Assembly (NCBI GenBank): GCA_949825045.1
Contig: OX463829.1
Span: forward strand, 15,842,715 to 15,906,714
DNA: 64,000 nt
DNA from: Argyresthia goedartella
Lineage: Eukaryota; Arthropoda; Insecta; Lepidoptera; Argyresthiidae
Direction of reading: 5' to 3'
Shown here: piece after piece, positions 44,334 through 56,300 of the stretch
Numbering within the stretch: position 1 is the first letter of the stretch
How the letters are laid out: every line of letters starts with the position of its first letter
Program-made: the position numbers and the translations under genes
The notes under the pieces: generated by a model
The model's database searches: none
What the model saw: only the letters and a program-made list of their open reading frames with translations
Told to the model about the DNA's origin: nothing

Positions 44334-47300
44334 GTAAGGTTATTTTACATTAATCTAAACCTCATGAATTCCAAAATGCCGAAATACATTTTGACAAAAA
44401 AACCGTTGTGTTCTGTCTGTGTCACGTCAACAAGCCGTTATCGATACCAGACCCCGCGGGGGATGTTGAGTTGTTGACGCGGAAAAGTGACTTGACTAGT
44501 GAAGGACAGAGCTATGCGCTATATAAACCTCTGTCAATCAATCAATCAAGAATTCGTCTCACGCACCCATTCTGGGGCGTGGGGAGTCAGGGTCAGATCA
44601 TCGGATCTCTTCCTGAAGAAGGGCCTCTGTCCACTCCTATGGACAGTTCATCGGGGGGCCCTCGCGGGCGGTGGAGATCTTCTCACGAGGGGTGTTCCGT
44701 TGGATGATCGCCGGCTAGGCAACCAGGTCGCGTGGCAGGCGGCGGCGGTCGGGCGGGCGCGCGTGGTACGGCGCCATGTCGCGGATATGCGGATGTTGTG
44801 AGCTATCCGCACGCGCGAACATGCCCTTCGCCAGCCTCTGGACAAACTGGTCCACTCTGTCCCTTACCTTTCGCGTATTTATACCTCTGTCTGTCCCTTA
44901 CCTTTCGCGTCGCAACGGGTGTGACTGACCTTTGTTTTGTTTGTCTTCGACGTCAGAAGCATTAAGTCGTATGTGCAGATAGGACGAAAATGACTTTTTA
45001 TACCTACAGTCTCATCTCGTCGAGCTCGTTTTAACCATATGAAAATAATATTTCTGACTTATTCTATTACCAAGATATCCAGAGAAGCATAAAGCATAAT
45101 GTCGTGGTAGAACTTTTATCACATTCATTATATATAAGCATTTGCCCATTACGTTACAATTACAACAGACATTTCAAATCTATTAAGTTAATGATAAAAA
45201 ACCGCAACCGCAAAAAAACCGTTGCGGTTGTTTTTCATTATTTTTTTCAGGACTTTGCTATATTAATTATTTGTGCTAATGACATTTTGCTTCCTTAATT
45301 TTTTTTTGATTAAAAGTTGTACTAGAGTCCTCGCTACCAATCATATCCTGCGACGGAAAGTGGAACTAAATACGTTAATCTCACAGACATGTTCGTATCA
45401 CTGGCAAGACGACGGTGGCGCCGCGGCTATCAGATTTGAGCGGTGGCGGGGACTCTTATGTAGTTACAAAGTTGTGCCATGGAGCAAGTATTATAATATA
45501 TAAGCAAGTATATAAGTACATATTATATTCTAGGTGGCGTTTGTGTTGCCGGACCGAACGGACGTGTCCCCCCGAGATCTCCCAAACGCATTTAAACAAA
45601 CAATAGTTTTCATCCCCGGCGCGCGCCTTTTGTTCTGCCTCCGGAGGCCCGAAAACGAGCCTGGCTTATAGGCTGGCTTATACCGCGTGTTACTGTAAGG
45701 GTTACCTGGGGAATGTGCGCGATCCATCTAGGCACCCCATCTGTGCAATACCACGCATTTCAGTGATTGTGATGATACTAGTGCGGTCAAGTGTAATGAA
45801 TGCCCAGAGAACTGCGCGATACTCTTAGGCATCCCATCTGTGCAAGCCCTAGAATTTATTCTAGGCCAGGTGCACGTCTGAGCCACGCAGCGACAGGCCG
45901 GCAGCGAGCGACGCCTACGCAGCACACCCTCAACGCTACTGCCTCCAACACCACCACCGCTAAACACACCAACCTGGTGAGATCATTCCGATTAGGACAT
46001 AATTGATAGTGATTACCTACCTCTAACTTTATTTCTCTCAGGACTACTCGCCGCCTGACAATAATAAACCACCACTTACCGCGGCCGCAGTCGCCCCTAT
46101 TGACTAAGGCATAATCACATTTATAGGTGCGTCATAGGCAGGATATAACAATTCCCTACTTACGCAATATCAAAATCAACTAATAAAACATTATTATAGC
46201 TACATATACTTATATTGCTTTGCCTGAAAATAAATTCGAGATAATTCACCTCGAGATTTATTTTCTCCTCATCTTCGAAAGACCATTCAAAACAGTCATT
46301 AACAATAACCATCCACTAAACGCTGAAACTCTGTGAATAAGCCAACCCAAAACTTAACAATCCTAGAATTATTTTTATGTAGCTAAACTGCAAATATACT
46401 AAACCCGACAATAAACAAAAACTAAACAAGTGCATGCCATAAAAAGGCCATCTCACCAAACTCCCAGAAACTAGACAAAACAATTGACTGCTATTTAGGA
46501 ACAATTGAAAAAGCTTCGAAGCACAAAAGGCTCACAACGTTCCCTCACACATCTGGCACCCATTCTATGGTGTCAGCCCATCTTGGAAATACCGGGAAAC
46601 ATTAGAATAAAAATAGATCGTAAAAAGCCAAACAGCGTCTCTCATCATACCGGCCGTACACCTCTTAGAAACAACCCACACACACACATTCATATTAGCT
46701 AAAATACCACGAGGCTTTCTCCTGTAGTAATATCTCACAATGGAAACTCTACTAATGCCCAGAGATGGAAACTGCCTGTTCCATGCAATTGCAGACCAAA
46801 TCAACCATCTGTTTGGAGCGACATTCAACGATACCCACATCAGAAGCGACTTAGCTAGATACGTGGAAGCTAACAGCAATTATCCACGCATCAAACTTGC
46901 GATCGACGCACCAAACGCAGAAGCTTTCACTGAGTACATAAAAAATCTCCACATACAGGGCACGTGGGGAGGTGAAGAAATTATCATAGCAGCCGCGGAG
47001 TTCTACGTAATAAGTGTAGCGATCCATCAACAAAATGGCCCATCAATCGTTTATAGCCCCCAACAAGAATATAACTCAGTCGGAACTATCAACTTGACCT
47101 TTTCCGACAGCCACTACGACAGCGCATACATAATAGAGCCCCAAAACGTAATCAACAACCAGTCAAATCTACATCGCAGCATCTCACTTTTCCCATACCA
47201 AAATACAGCGCGACTACCAAAGTACCCTCAAGTTCCACCCGCCCCAAAAACGGATAATATGATAGCGGTAAATCTAAACACCTTCCCCCGGCCTACCCAA

Positions 47301-50300
47301 AATGCACAACTCAAGATAAGATGACCAATGACTTTGATACTTACCGTACCGACACATACACTTACACATACAATACCATTTCATAAACAGACAACTCCAA
47401 ACTATTCCACAGGCACAGTGCCGTACTAGTAGGTAGGAGATAGGTATACCTAAATACAAAACTAAGCAGGAACCTACCCAATAACAGTAAAACAAAACTT
47501 AACCATTTCTAACTTTATCCGGTCCGACAAGCCCACAAAAATAAAACAATAATGCACATAACTGCATATTCTGAGAAATAGCGAGAAACAGCCAACAATT
47601 GCACATCATAAAAGGATCATTTCACCATCTTCCAGAAAACAGGCAATTAACAAAAGACTTCCACTGATGAACAATAACAACAATAAAATCGGAGACTTTT
47701 TGTCCTAAGCGGCTCTCTACCGAGAATAAGGGCGCACGAAGATACGCACAAACTTTGACAATCGCAACCCGTACGATCTGTTAATCGTAGACAAAGGTAG
47801 TTCAAATAAATCACGCTATCTCTAAGTTCTTTCTTTCAACAACATCCCAAGAAGATAACCTAATGGAAGCCTTACCAACGCTGAGATGGTAACTGCCTAT
47901 TCACCGCAATTGCTGACCAAATTAATCACATATGTCAATTAACATGCAACCACACTCACATTCGTAAGGACCTAGTTAAATATGTAGAAGAAAACGGCGA
48001 TGAACAGAACAAAGCTCGCAATCACTGAGCCTGCAATCCTTAACAACTCAACACTGAAAATCTACGCAATCACGGTACTTGGGCTGGAGAGGAGATTATA
48101 ATACCAGCTGCCGAATACTTTCTACTTAACGCAACAATCCACCAGCAAAATACACCATCGCTCACATTCACGCTCAAGAATCCAGCGGATGCAGTGAAAT
48201 CTATCAACCTCAACGTCACAGGACACCACTACGACAGCGGTTACTTGCTTGAATCGCCAAATTTACTCACGGATCAAGCAACCGATAACCACACTGATAA
48301 CACCATACTTTCCCCGATACTTAATGCAACACCCATGACCTCCTCAGGGTCAACCATAACGTCAACAGAAGACATCCCAGACAACACCGGATATACGATG
48401 ATACGAAACAGCCCCATATTTAAACCACAAGTCACATGCGAGCGTATGCGCATTGCTACTTGGAAGGTTAGAGGATGCGCCGAAATAACTAAAAGACTCA
48501 ACATTGACGCGGAATTGACTAACAAAAACATACACATAGCCTATATACAGGAAACAAACATGATACATATATCAAAACACTATCACTATCTGTATGCTCG
48601 CATCGGACAAAACGCTATAAAGAAATACAGGAAAAAGGGAATTATAGGAACAAACCTCCTTCACAATATTGCACACAAATATTTTAAAAGTTACATCAAA
48701 AGAAAATGCATGTACAAGGGCGAGCTTGTCTCTAAAAAGATATTTCTTCCGGCAAAACAAGGCATTACAGGAATTGCTATCATAAAAGGGTAGGCAGTGC
48801 ACAATAATTACTATAACTGAAATGCCTAGGAATAAATTAAAATATCTGTAAAATACAGGTAGCAAATACGAAATAATTACCGATATATACATGAACCTTA
48901 CATATAATAAAATAAATACAATAACTTTTACGAAAGAGACAGGTAGAGCTCTTTGATATGTTTCTTAAAAGAAAAAAGAGTCGGACTGTCTCTTATAGTG
49001 CAAAGAGGTGCGTTCCAGAGTCGGACCGCCCGCCCGCAACCTGAAAGAGCGTTTATACGCAGCGCTGCTATGCCGCGGAGTAGCTAAAAGTGAATAATTA
49101 AATATCATCGGAGAACTGCTCATGGCAAACTTAAAAGTAGAAAGACGAAAATTCTTATAAGAGACCCCATAAACAACCAGTGAATTGGACGTAGTTCCAA
49201 TACGAACCGTAAACGAAATCAAATATCTGGGCACATATATTACGGCAGGACATAGGACACAATAAAAAAGAGGTGCCGGCAAAAGAAATCCAACATGGAC
49301 TGAATATAGTGCGCCTGATTTATGGTCATTGCAGTGTTTATAAAATACGGACAAAAAGCGGCAACCCTCACTAAAGCAAACAGTTGACAGTCAGTATACG
49401 AACGCCTGATCCTCAGATACATGTTTGAGAACGCCAGAATCTATCCAAGATACCACAAAATTCATGACTGACTACAGGGCAAAACGATAACCAAACGAAT
49501 CAAAAACCACCGGATGTGTTACTATACATATTCTGCGACGCCCACAACAGCACTTACTACACACTCCATTCAAATACGAAGCAAGGAAGAAGAAAGACGG
49601 CCGACTTATATACACCTGGAAAGATTTCCTTAAGCATGACATCAAATACAACGGTGAAGAACACAGTTACTGGACAGAATCATCACACAACAGGGACGAA
49701 GTCAGGATGGCCTAGAGGCAAATATACCGTATCCCAGAAACATACAGCAAAAGCGAAACTGGGAACTTACCGGATAACCTAAACGAACACGACTCAGGAA
49801 ACTCAACTATTAACAATAACTGAAAATAGAAGGAAAACAAGAACTTGAAGAAAACAACAGCTGCTCTCCAAATCCCACATCCTCCCCATTCCACATATCC
49901 TATATTGGCTTCAGGCTGAAGAGCCGGTCGATTGAATTCACTATCCTTCCCTTCCTACAGAGCAGGTCATTCCGCACCCCCTCAAAACTTGTGCCCTCTG
50001 GTATGCCGGCCGAAAGACCGGAACAGGTTTAGAACCCTGGCTGGAGAAGCACCATTCATTCATTCATTCATTCAAGTATATAAGAATTATATTCTAATAC
50101 TTGCTCCATGGCTGTGCCTAGCAAAGAAAACAGAACCATATGATCTAAGTAAGCAAACGACATTAGGCTTCAAAAACATAATGACGGTGATTGATTGTGG
50201 TGTGGGAGTGGGACTGGGGTTACGGCGTTATGCCCAAATAATATTAGTCATCGTATACAATTGTTAACGTATCTAATATAACATCTCTCTCGTAAATAGA

Positions 50301-53300
50301 ACATCTCTTCAACTCATCTAATGTCTGAATGCTTCTGGCTCACCGCAACATCAAACAAATCAACGAAGTCGAGATCGGACATTTTCGTTCGCGTGTTCAG
50401 CCTTGTTTGCTTATCATACAAAATTACAAACCAAAGAGTACGGTACATTTTTTTTGTAATACATACAAAAAAAGAGGGCCCCTTTTGCGTGAAAAAAGTG
50501 CAACAACTTTTGAGGGCTAGCGACATCTGCATTTCAGTTCCGGTTCTGAACTCTGTATTTACATATAGGTATATGTATAGGATTTGGCTTTCAGGTTCAT
50601 GAATGTAACAAACTCGGATTACAAATCTTATCTATCTTTGTAAACTAAATAATGTCATTCTTTGTTTACACTAAAATATGAGATTAGTATTTTAAGTTTA
50701 GTTGTATTGTTTTAGTTGTTTAGTTGAAATCCGAGTACGCAACACAAGCAAGTCGCTATTTTGTGAATGACACACGTCAGTCGAAGCGCCAATGTTGTCA
50801 ATCAGTGTTCTTCGCGCTTAAAATTAAGACAATCATTATTATTTTTGAAATTTTACTATTTGTATTCTCTAAAATGTCCACTTTATACATAAAATAAAAA
50901 TCAAATCAAATCGTGATCCGATAACTATAAAACATCTACTTTTCCAAATATCATTGATTATAGTGCCATCTATGCCATGCCATATAGAATATTGACGATA
51001 AGATAAAACTGAGAGCAAGATAGCTTCGGAACACTTTTGTAGAGGACTCTCACTAAAACGTCCACTTTATGGATGAAATAAAAATCAAATCAAATCGTGA
51101 TCCGATAACTATAAAACATCTACCTATCCAAATGTCATTGATTCTAGTGCCATCTGTTGACGATAAGTTAAAACTGAGAACAAGATAGCTTCGGAACACT
51201 TCTTCGGAACGACACATGCACGACACATCGGCTGCTTAAAATCAAAACATAGTTACTCCTTCCAACAAAAATGTTCAGGAGGGCCAAAAAACAGGTGGGC
51301 CACTTTAATTCATTGGCCCGAAGAAACTTGAAATAGTAGCGATTGTGGTGTTTGACGAAAAGTTTTACTATATTGTTGATAATAGTTTGTAATACTCATA
51401 ATCGTGTTAGAGGTTATGGTTACACTTGAATCGCTCACACTTTATTTTTATTTGTGAATTTACACAAATATGACTATAAAAACAATATCAAAACTTAGTA
51501 ACTCGGCTTACTAGGTTATCAATTTGATTTTCTAAGGTAAAAGTGAAGACTGAACGAGTTCATATACTAGTGTTACATTATAACTTTACTGTGTTATTAT
51601 AGTGATTAATAAAAAACCATTCCCAAAGTACCTACCTATTAACGCAGATTTTGATTTAAAATCGTGTTGTCTTAAAAAAATATATTTATTAACTTACTTC
51701 AAAGGACTATTAAATTAAAACATGTCTTTAACCTCTCAACAGTCTAGCGCGTATAAAAACAAACTTAAACATGACTTACACTAAAATAAAATGCCTATAA
51801 ATTTAAAGGAACTACTCGTTATCATTGATAACGATTTGACCATCAGTCTGCAAATCAATGGAGCTATCACTCGTGGGTAAATTCAGCCAAAATTCCCTTC
51901 TGTTCAATGGCATTAGGGGGACCAATTTGGAAATAATACCATCTTTCTTCGATAATTTCACCCCTCGAGGGATGGTATTTGAAAGTGGGGGAAGAGCATT
52001 GACGTTTAATTTATGCACCAAAAAGTTCAGTTCTTGGTAAGAGTCGTCAAAGTCTGTTTTATAGAAAAGACTTCGTGATCCTTTAAGGAACTTAGCTTCA
52101 ACCACTGGGTTTAGCAGAAATGTATTGAGGGGATCGTCATTTGCATTACGCCGTGGAACTCGTTTTTTTTTCACCCATTGGTATGATTTCTGTACTTCGA
52201 TAACGTCAATGTTCTTTCTACAGTTGGCTATAATAGACTTGTAGTCCTCGTAATCATAAACTCCGTCTCGACGCCCCATTTCTTTTTCTATGTTGCCGTG
52301 TACCCCGTCTGCAGTCATATGGGTGTGGCCTTTAGTGAGAAATCTCAGAGTGATGGTATCAATATTAATGCACTCAGAATTAACAATCATTACCAGCGCT
52401 GTAAACAAAAACCAATTTTTGTTTTGTCCCGTGCAATTGTCACACCACAGTGTCATTTTTTTCACATCTCTTTCCGAAATAAGAAAAGCCATCAATGCAT
52501 CTATTATATTATTGGCATCTCGACCCATCATTGCTTCATGCCACACAACACATTTGCTGTTTATCTTTGCATCTTTGTATATTGGTGCAAATGTTAAATT
52601 AAAAGCCACTAGACGGCTCAAAAAAAATGAATCCTTAATTTTTGGCATATCTGGCAATAATGTCACTTTTTGAAGATCCATAGAATAATAGTGTTCCTCA
52701 GTGTCATTGCCTTTTTTCGCATCTTCTTTGTATTTTTTTATAGCTTTTTCAGCTTTAGTCTTGTGTTGAGCGAAATTATTCTGCAAACTTTCGACAGCTG
52801 ATGCCCCACTTCCATTTTTAATCTTTTCCTCGAAAACTCCGCAATCAACACATTGGTCTCCTTTGGGATATTTTAAGGAAACTTTCAGTGATTTCATAGT
52901 TTTTCTGTAGGTTTCAATGGAACATTTGACATCAGAATTCTTCGATGTAAAGTCAGTATGCATAGATTGCAGCGTAAGCGTCCGTGTCAAGTACCGTGTC
53001 AGCGGTGCGTTGCTTCTCCTGTAGTGGCTCAATGCCGGTTTGTAGCTCTCGATGTGGTCTTCGATTGGTGTCCTTGATAGTCTAGGTTTCTTGCCACCTC
53101 GATTCTCTTTAACATCTTCGTAGAAGGGTTTCCGTTTTACAGCTCTACTTAGCTCGGTAATAACACCATCAGTACGATGTCCCAGAGTATTCAAGAAAAA
53201 TGATTTACAAACATTTTTCTCTTCATTCGCGAGACAAAAGTAGTAATACCTCGACTCGTTTTTTACGTGTTTTCTGTCTGAGTTAGGAACGGATGCAGAT

Positions 53301-56300
53301 TTCTCTTTGACTGGTGCAATCTTTACACATTTGTTCAAAAACTGGCGGCGCTGAGTATAGTTCATCTTCCAGTAACCCTTCCAAATATCCTCTCGCTGTT
53401 TTTCTGTGAAGTCATTGCAACGTCGTCTACATTTACCGTAGCACATTTTAGGAATCATGGGATGCATTGCTTTATTCTTTATCACCTTTGCTGTTTCTTT
53501 GGGGTTGTCTGAAATTTCGGTTATTGTACTCGTATCAAATATAGGGCCTGGATACATTGCATTAAACCGAGCTGGTGGACGGTAGTCATTTGCTTGTTCC
53601 GAGTCGATGAAAATAATTGTATTCGGGTAAGTTGCAATGAAAATTGGCATTACTGGTGCAGGGCATTGCATTTGAGGTGGTTGTTGGGGTAGCTGATTTT
53701 CAATAGCAAACGTAGGTTCCAGAAGATCGAGATCTAAAATAAAATCTTCGGAATCACGTTTATGTAGTGCCAAAGGTATATAGTCGGGATCAGCTACGGA
53801 ATCATCGCTCAAGTAAGCAATGTCAAGTCCAAGGTTACTATCAGAAACTACACTATCGCAGAAGATCGCTTCATTTTCGGCTGATGACCCAGGGATAGGA
53901 TTGTTATAGTTGAAAACAGGTTGGTCAGTATCTGTTTTGGCTTCATCATCATTTGCTCTGAAAGCGAAAAAAAAAGAACAAGCTAAACACACGCAACCAA
54001 CACCGAAAACAAAAAAGGCAACGATCAACAAATAATTAGCCATAAAATATTACTTAACATAACCTTAAAATAAGCGAAATCGGCTTTAGCACATTCATTA
54101 CACCAAAGCAAATACCACAGACAGTTTTGTTAGTTATAATGCAACGAAAATTTTAGTTTGAGGTTATGTCACGTTTATTTTACATTTTCGTAACTATAGG
54201 ATAGGAGTAATGAAAAGTTATTTCTTACCTGCAATCGTTTTCGTTCTGCAAAGCACGCATTATACGCCTGGACCGATGAAATTGCAAATAACTCATTTTC
54301 TATCATGGAGCGAAACACTCGTGCGCAGCGCTGCGTGTCACTGCAGTAACTAAATAAAATTTCGTTAATTTTTTAGTCGGCGCCAAATTCAAAACAAAGC
54401 AAGTCGGTTTTCAAATTCATAACTTAGTAAGTCAGTTGAGTTGCTAGGGTTATAAATTTGTATTCTGAGATACTATGTTTAGAATTTGTACTTCACGGAA
54501 ATTTTCGTAATCATTCCAAATTGCTCAGACTTGCTAAATAATATTTTTAAAATTACGTAAGAAACTGGGTGTTTTAAGGTCCACATTATATTGATACTGC
54601 CTAGTAAGTCGAAAAATGCCAAAAACGTCTTTTTTTTTTAAATACCCTGTTACTAGGTTTTGAATTTGGGCAGCCGACATGTCACATGACACAAATGGCG
54701 TAGTTTTTTTTTTACGTTCCATTTCATCGATTATGCGTGACATTTTAGACCACAGACTGTTCAGTGTTGCCAACTTAGTATTCAAGCTTAGAGCTAGTGT
54801 TGTGCCAAAAAAGAGCTGAAAAAGAGCTAACTTTATCAGCTAAAGAGAGCTAAATAAAACCATTCGAACTTATTATATTTTAATCAATAAAAAACAATGT
54901 TCTTAATAATAGCACTAGGTATCATTAATCTTCATCTGACCATAAGTAACATATGTTGTCGTCATCGTGAAAATCAATCACCAAGGAACTTCCACTTGGG
55001 CCTGCTGCAGCCTGATCAGGGTTGTTGTATGAAGCCATTGTCCCTATTTTTTTTAGTACCTCAGTTGGCAGTATGTAGTTGTGACAGCATTTTTTTTGAC
55101 GTCGTAATCCTGCCCTGATGGTAATAATGGCATTCGTGGTGGTGTTGTGTAGTCTATTGCGAGCCTTGTTTTTAACTATATTCAGTTGGCTAAAGACTCG
55201 TTCAACTTCCCCATTAGACCACGGCAAAGAAATCATCGACAAGGCAAATGAACACAATTCAATAAAAGGATTATTGCCAGCTGCATCTTGATATTTTAAA
55301 ACTTCGGACCAAAATGAAATAGTGTTGTCCTTTTTCTCCCATGGCACAAGAGATATATTGACCCACTGTGTTTCTACCTTCGCGATAAAATCCTCGCTGT
55401 GGCCCATTTATCGTACTAGTGAAGTTATTCTTTCCTTTACTTGCTTCAATGTGTTTGAAACTGACAATTGGTTGACTTTTTTCAAAACATTGTAATTTTC
55501 TGGAAGTCTCTGTTTCAGTTGTTTTATGAGCTCTACTGTGAACTTCACACATTTATCCTTGAATTGCTCTTCATTTTGGGTTGAAAATCGATTGGTCTCT
55601 CGTATTTCTGAAAGCTTACTTTCGACTTTGAATCCTAGATAAGGATGTGGAACCAAGAAATCTTCTAAATTTTGTATTTCGAATACACTGATGTTCCTAG
55701 TAGGATTCAGAACTTTTTTCCCGAGAGATTCTATAGCCGTGATTAGGTCATTAAGTAACTTGCTAGGATCAATATTATTCGACTGAAAAATTTTTACTAT
55801 CCCCTGTAATTGATCCAAAACGCTGTGGATATATAACAAATATGCTTCGTTTGTGGGATTCGTGTATAAATTGTAAAGTGTTTCTGCACTGTAGCATTTT
55901 TCAGTGTTCCTTGTAATACCAAAATGTAATTTTAATTCTATCCATTGGTCTAATATTCTTTTAACTGCACTTTCAACAGAAAGCCACCTGGTTGCACATG
56001 CTTGTGTAATTTTTAGCGGTTCTTCATCGTTAATTGTGAGATATAAATTTCTGTATGCGTTTTGTCTGTTTGACGATTTCGAGAACCAGTTGTAGGTTTC
56101 CTGTATAATATATTCGAGATGCCTAGGTAAATTTTCGGCAGAAGCATGAGAAACTGCTAGTTGAATTGAATGGCACGAGCATTTAATCATGACGAGATGG
56201 GGTACCTCCTCTTTAAGTTTCTGGTATACTCCGCTATGTACACCTGTCATTACATTGGCGTTGTCAACTCCTATACCAGAAAGCTTTTTGATGTCAAGTC

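Larger units (their letters stand above)
45533..50072 (+). mobile_element. OTU-bearing APE-type LINE, internally deleted, head duplicated
   Basis: It is bounded by a 24-28-bp imperfect target duplication and ends in (attc)n at about 50053-50072. A 5' leader is followed by an intact OTU ORF (46740-47324). A second copy of leader and OTU (47490-48280, decayed) runs in frame into an endonuclease. Most of the RT is gone; a C-terminal RT stretch remains near 49130-49260. It lies in tetraspanin intron 1 on the same strand. I know of no family name that fits with certainty. Confidence 0.7.

Noticed and set aside
44408..45006. Overlapping open frames of 65-100 codons in GC-rich sequence
   Set aside because: Open on both strands because of base composition; no domain, no splice signals, and located in tetraspanin intron 1.
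48965..49354. 129-codon minus-strand frame with hydrophobic and Cys-rich parts
   Set aside because: It is antisense to the RT C-terminal remnant of the OTU LINE, whose plus-strand reading (EIKYLGTYIT) is recognisable.
51858..52673. Plus-strand frames of 60-127 codons
   Set aside because: They lie antisense within the intact transposase exon and have no independent support.
54534..54785. 83-codon minus-strand frame between the DDE transposon and the hAT
   Set aside because: It runs across the left hAT terminus and carries no recognised domain, so it cannot be an undisturbed gene.
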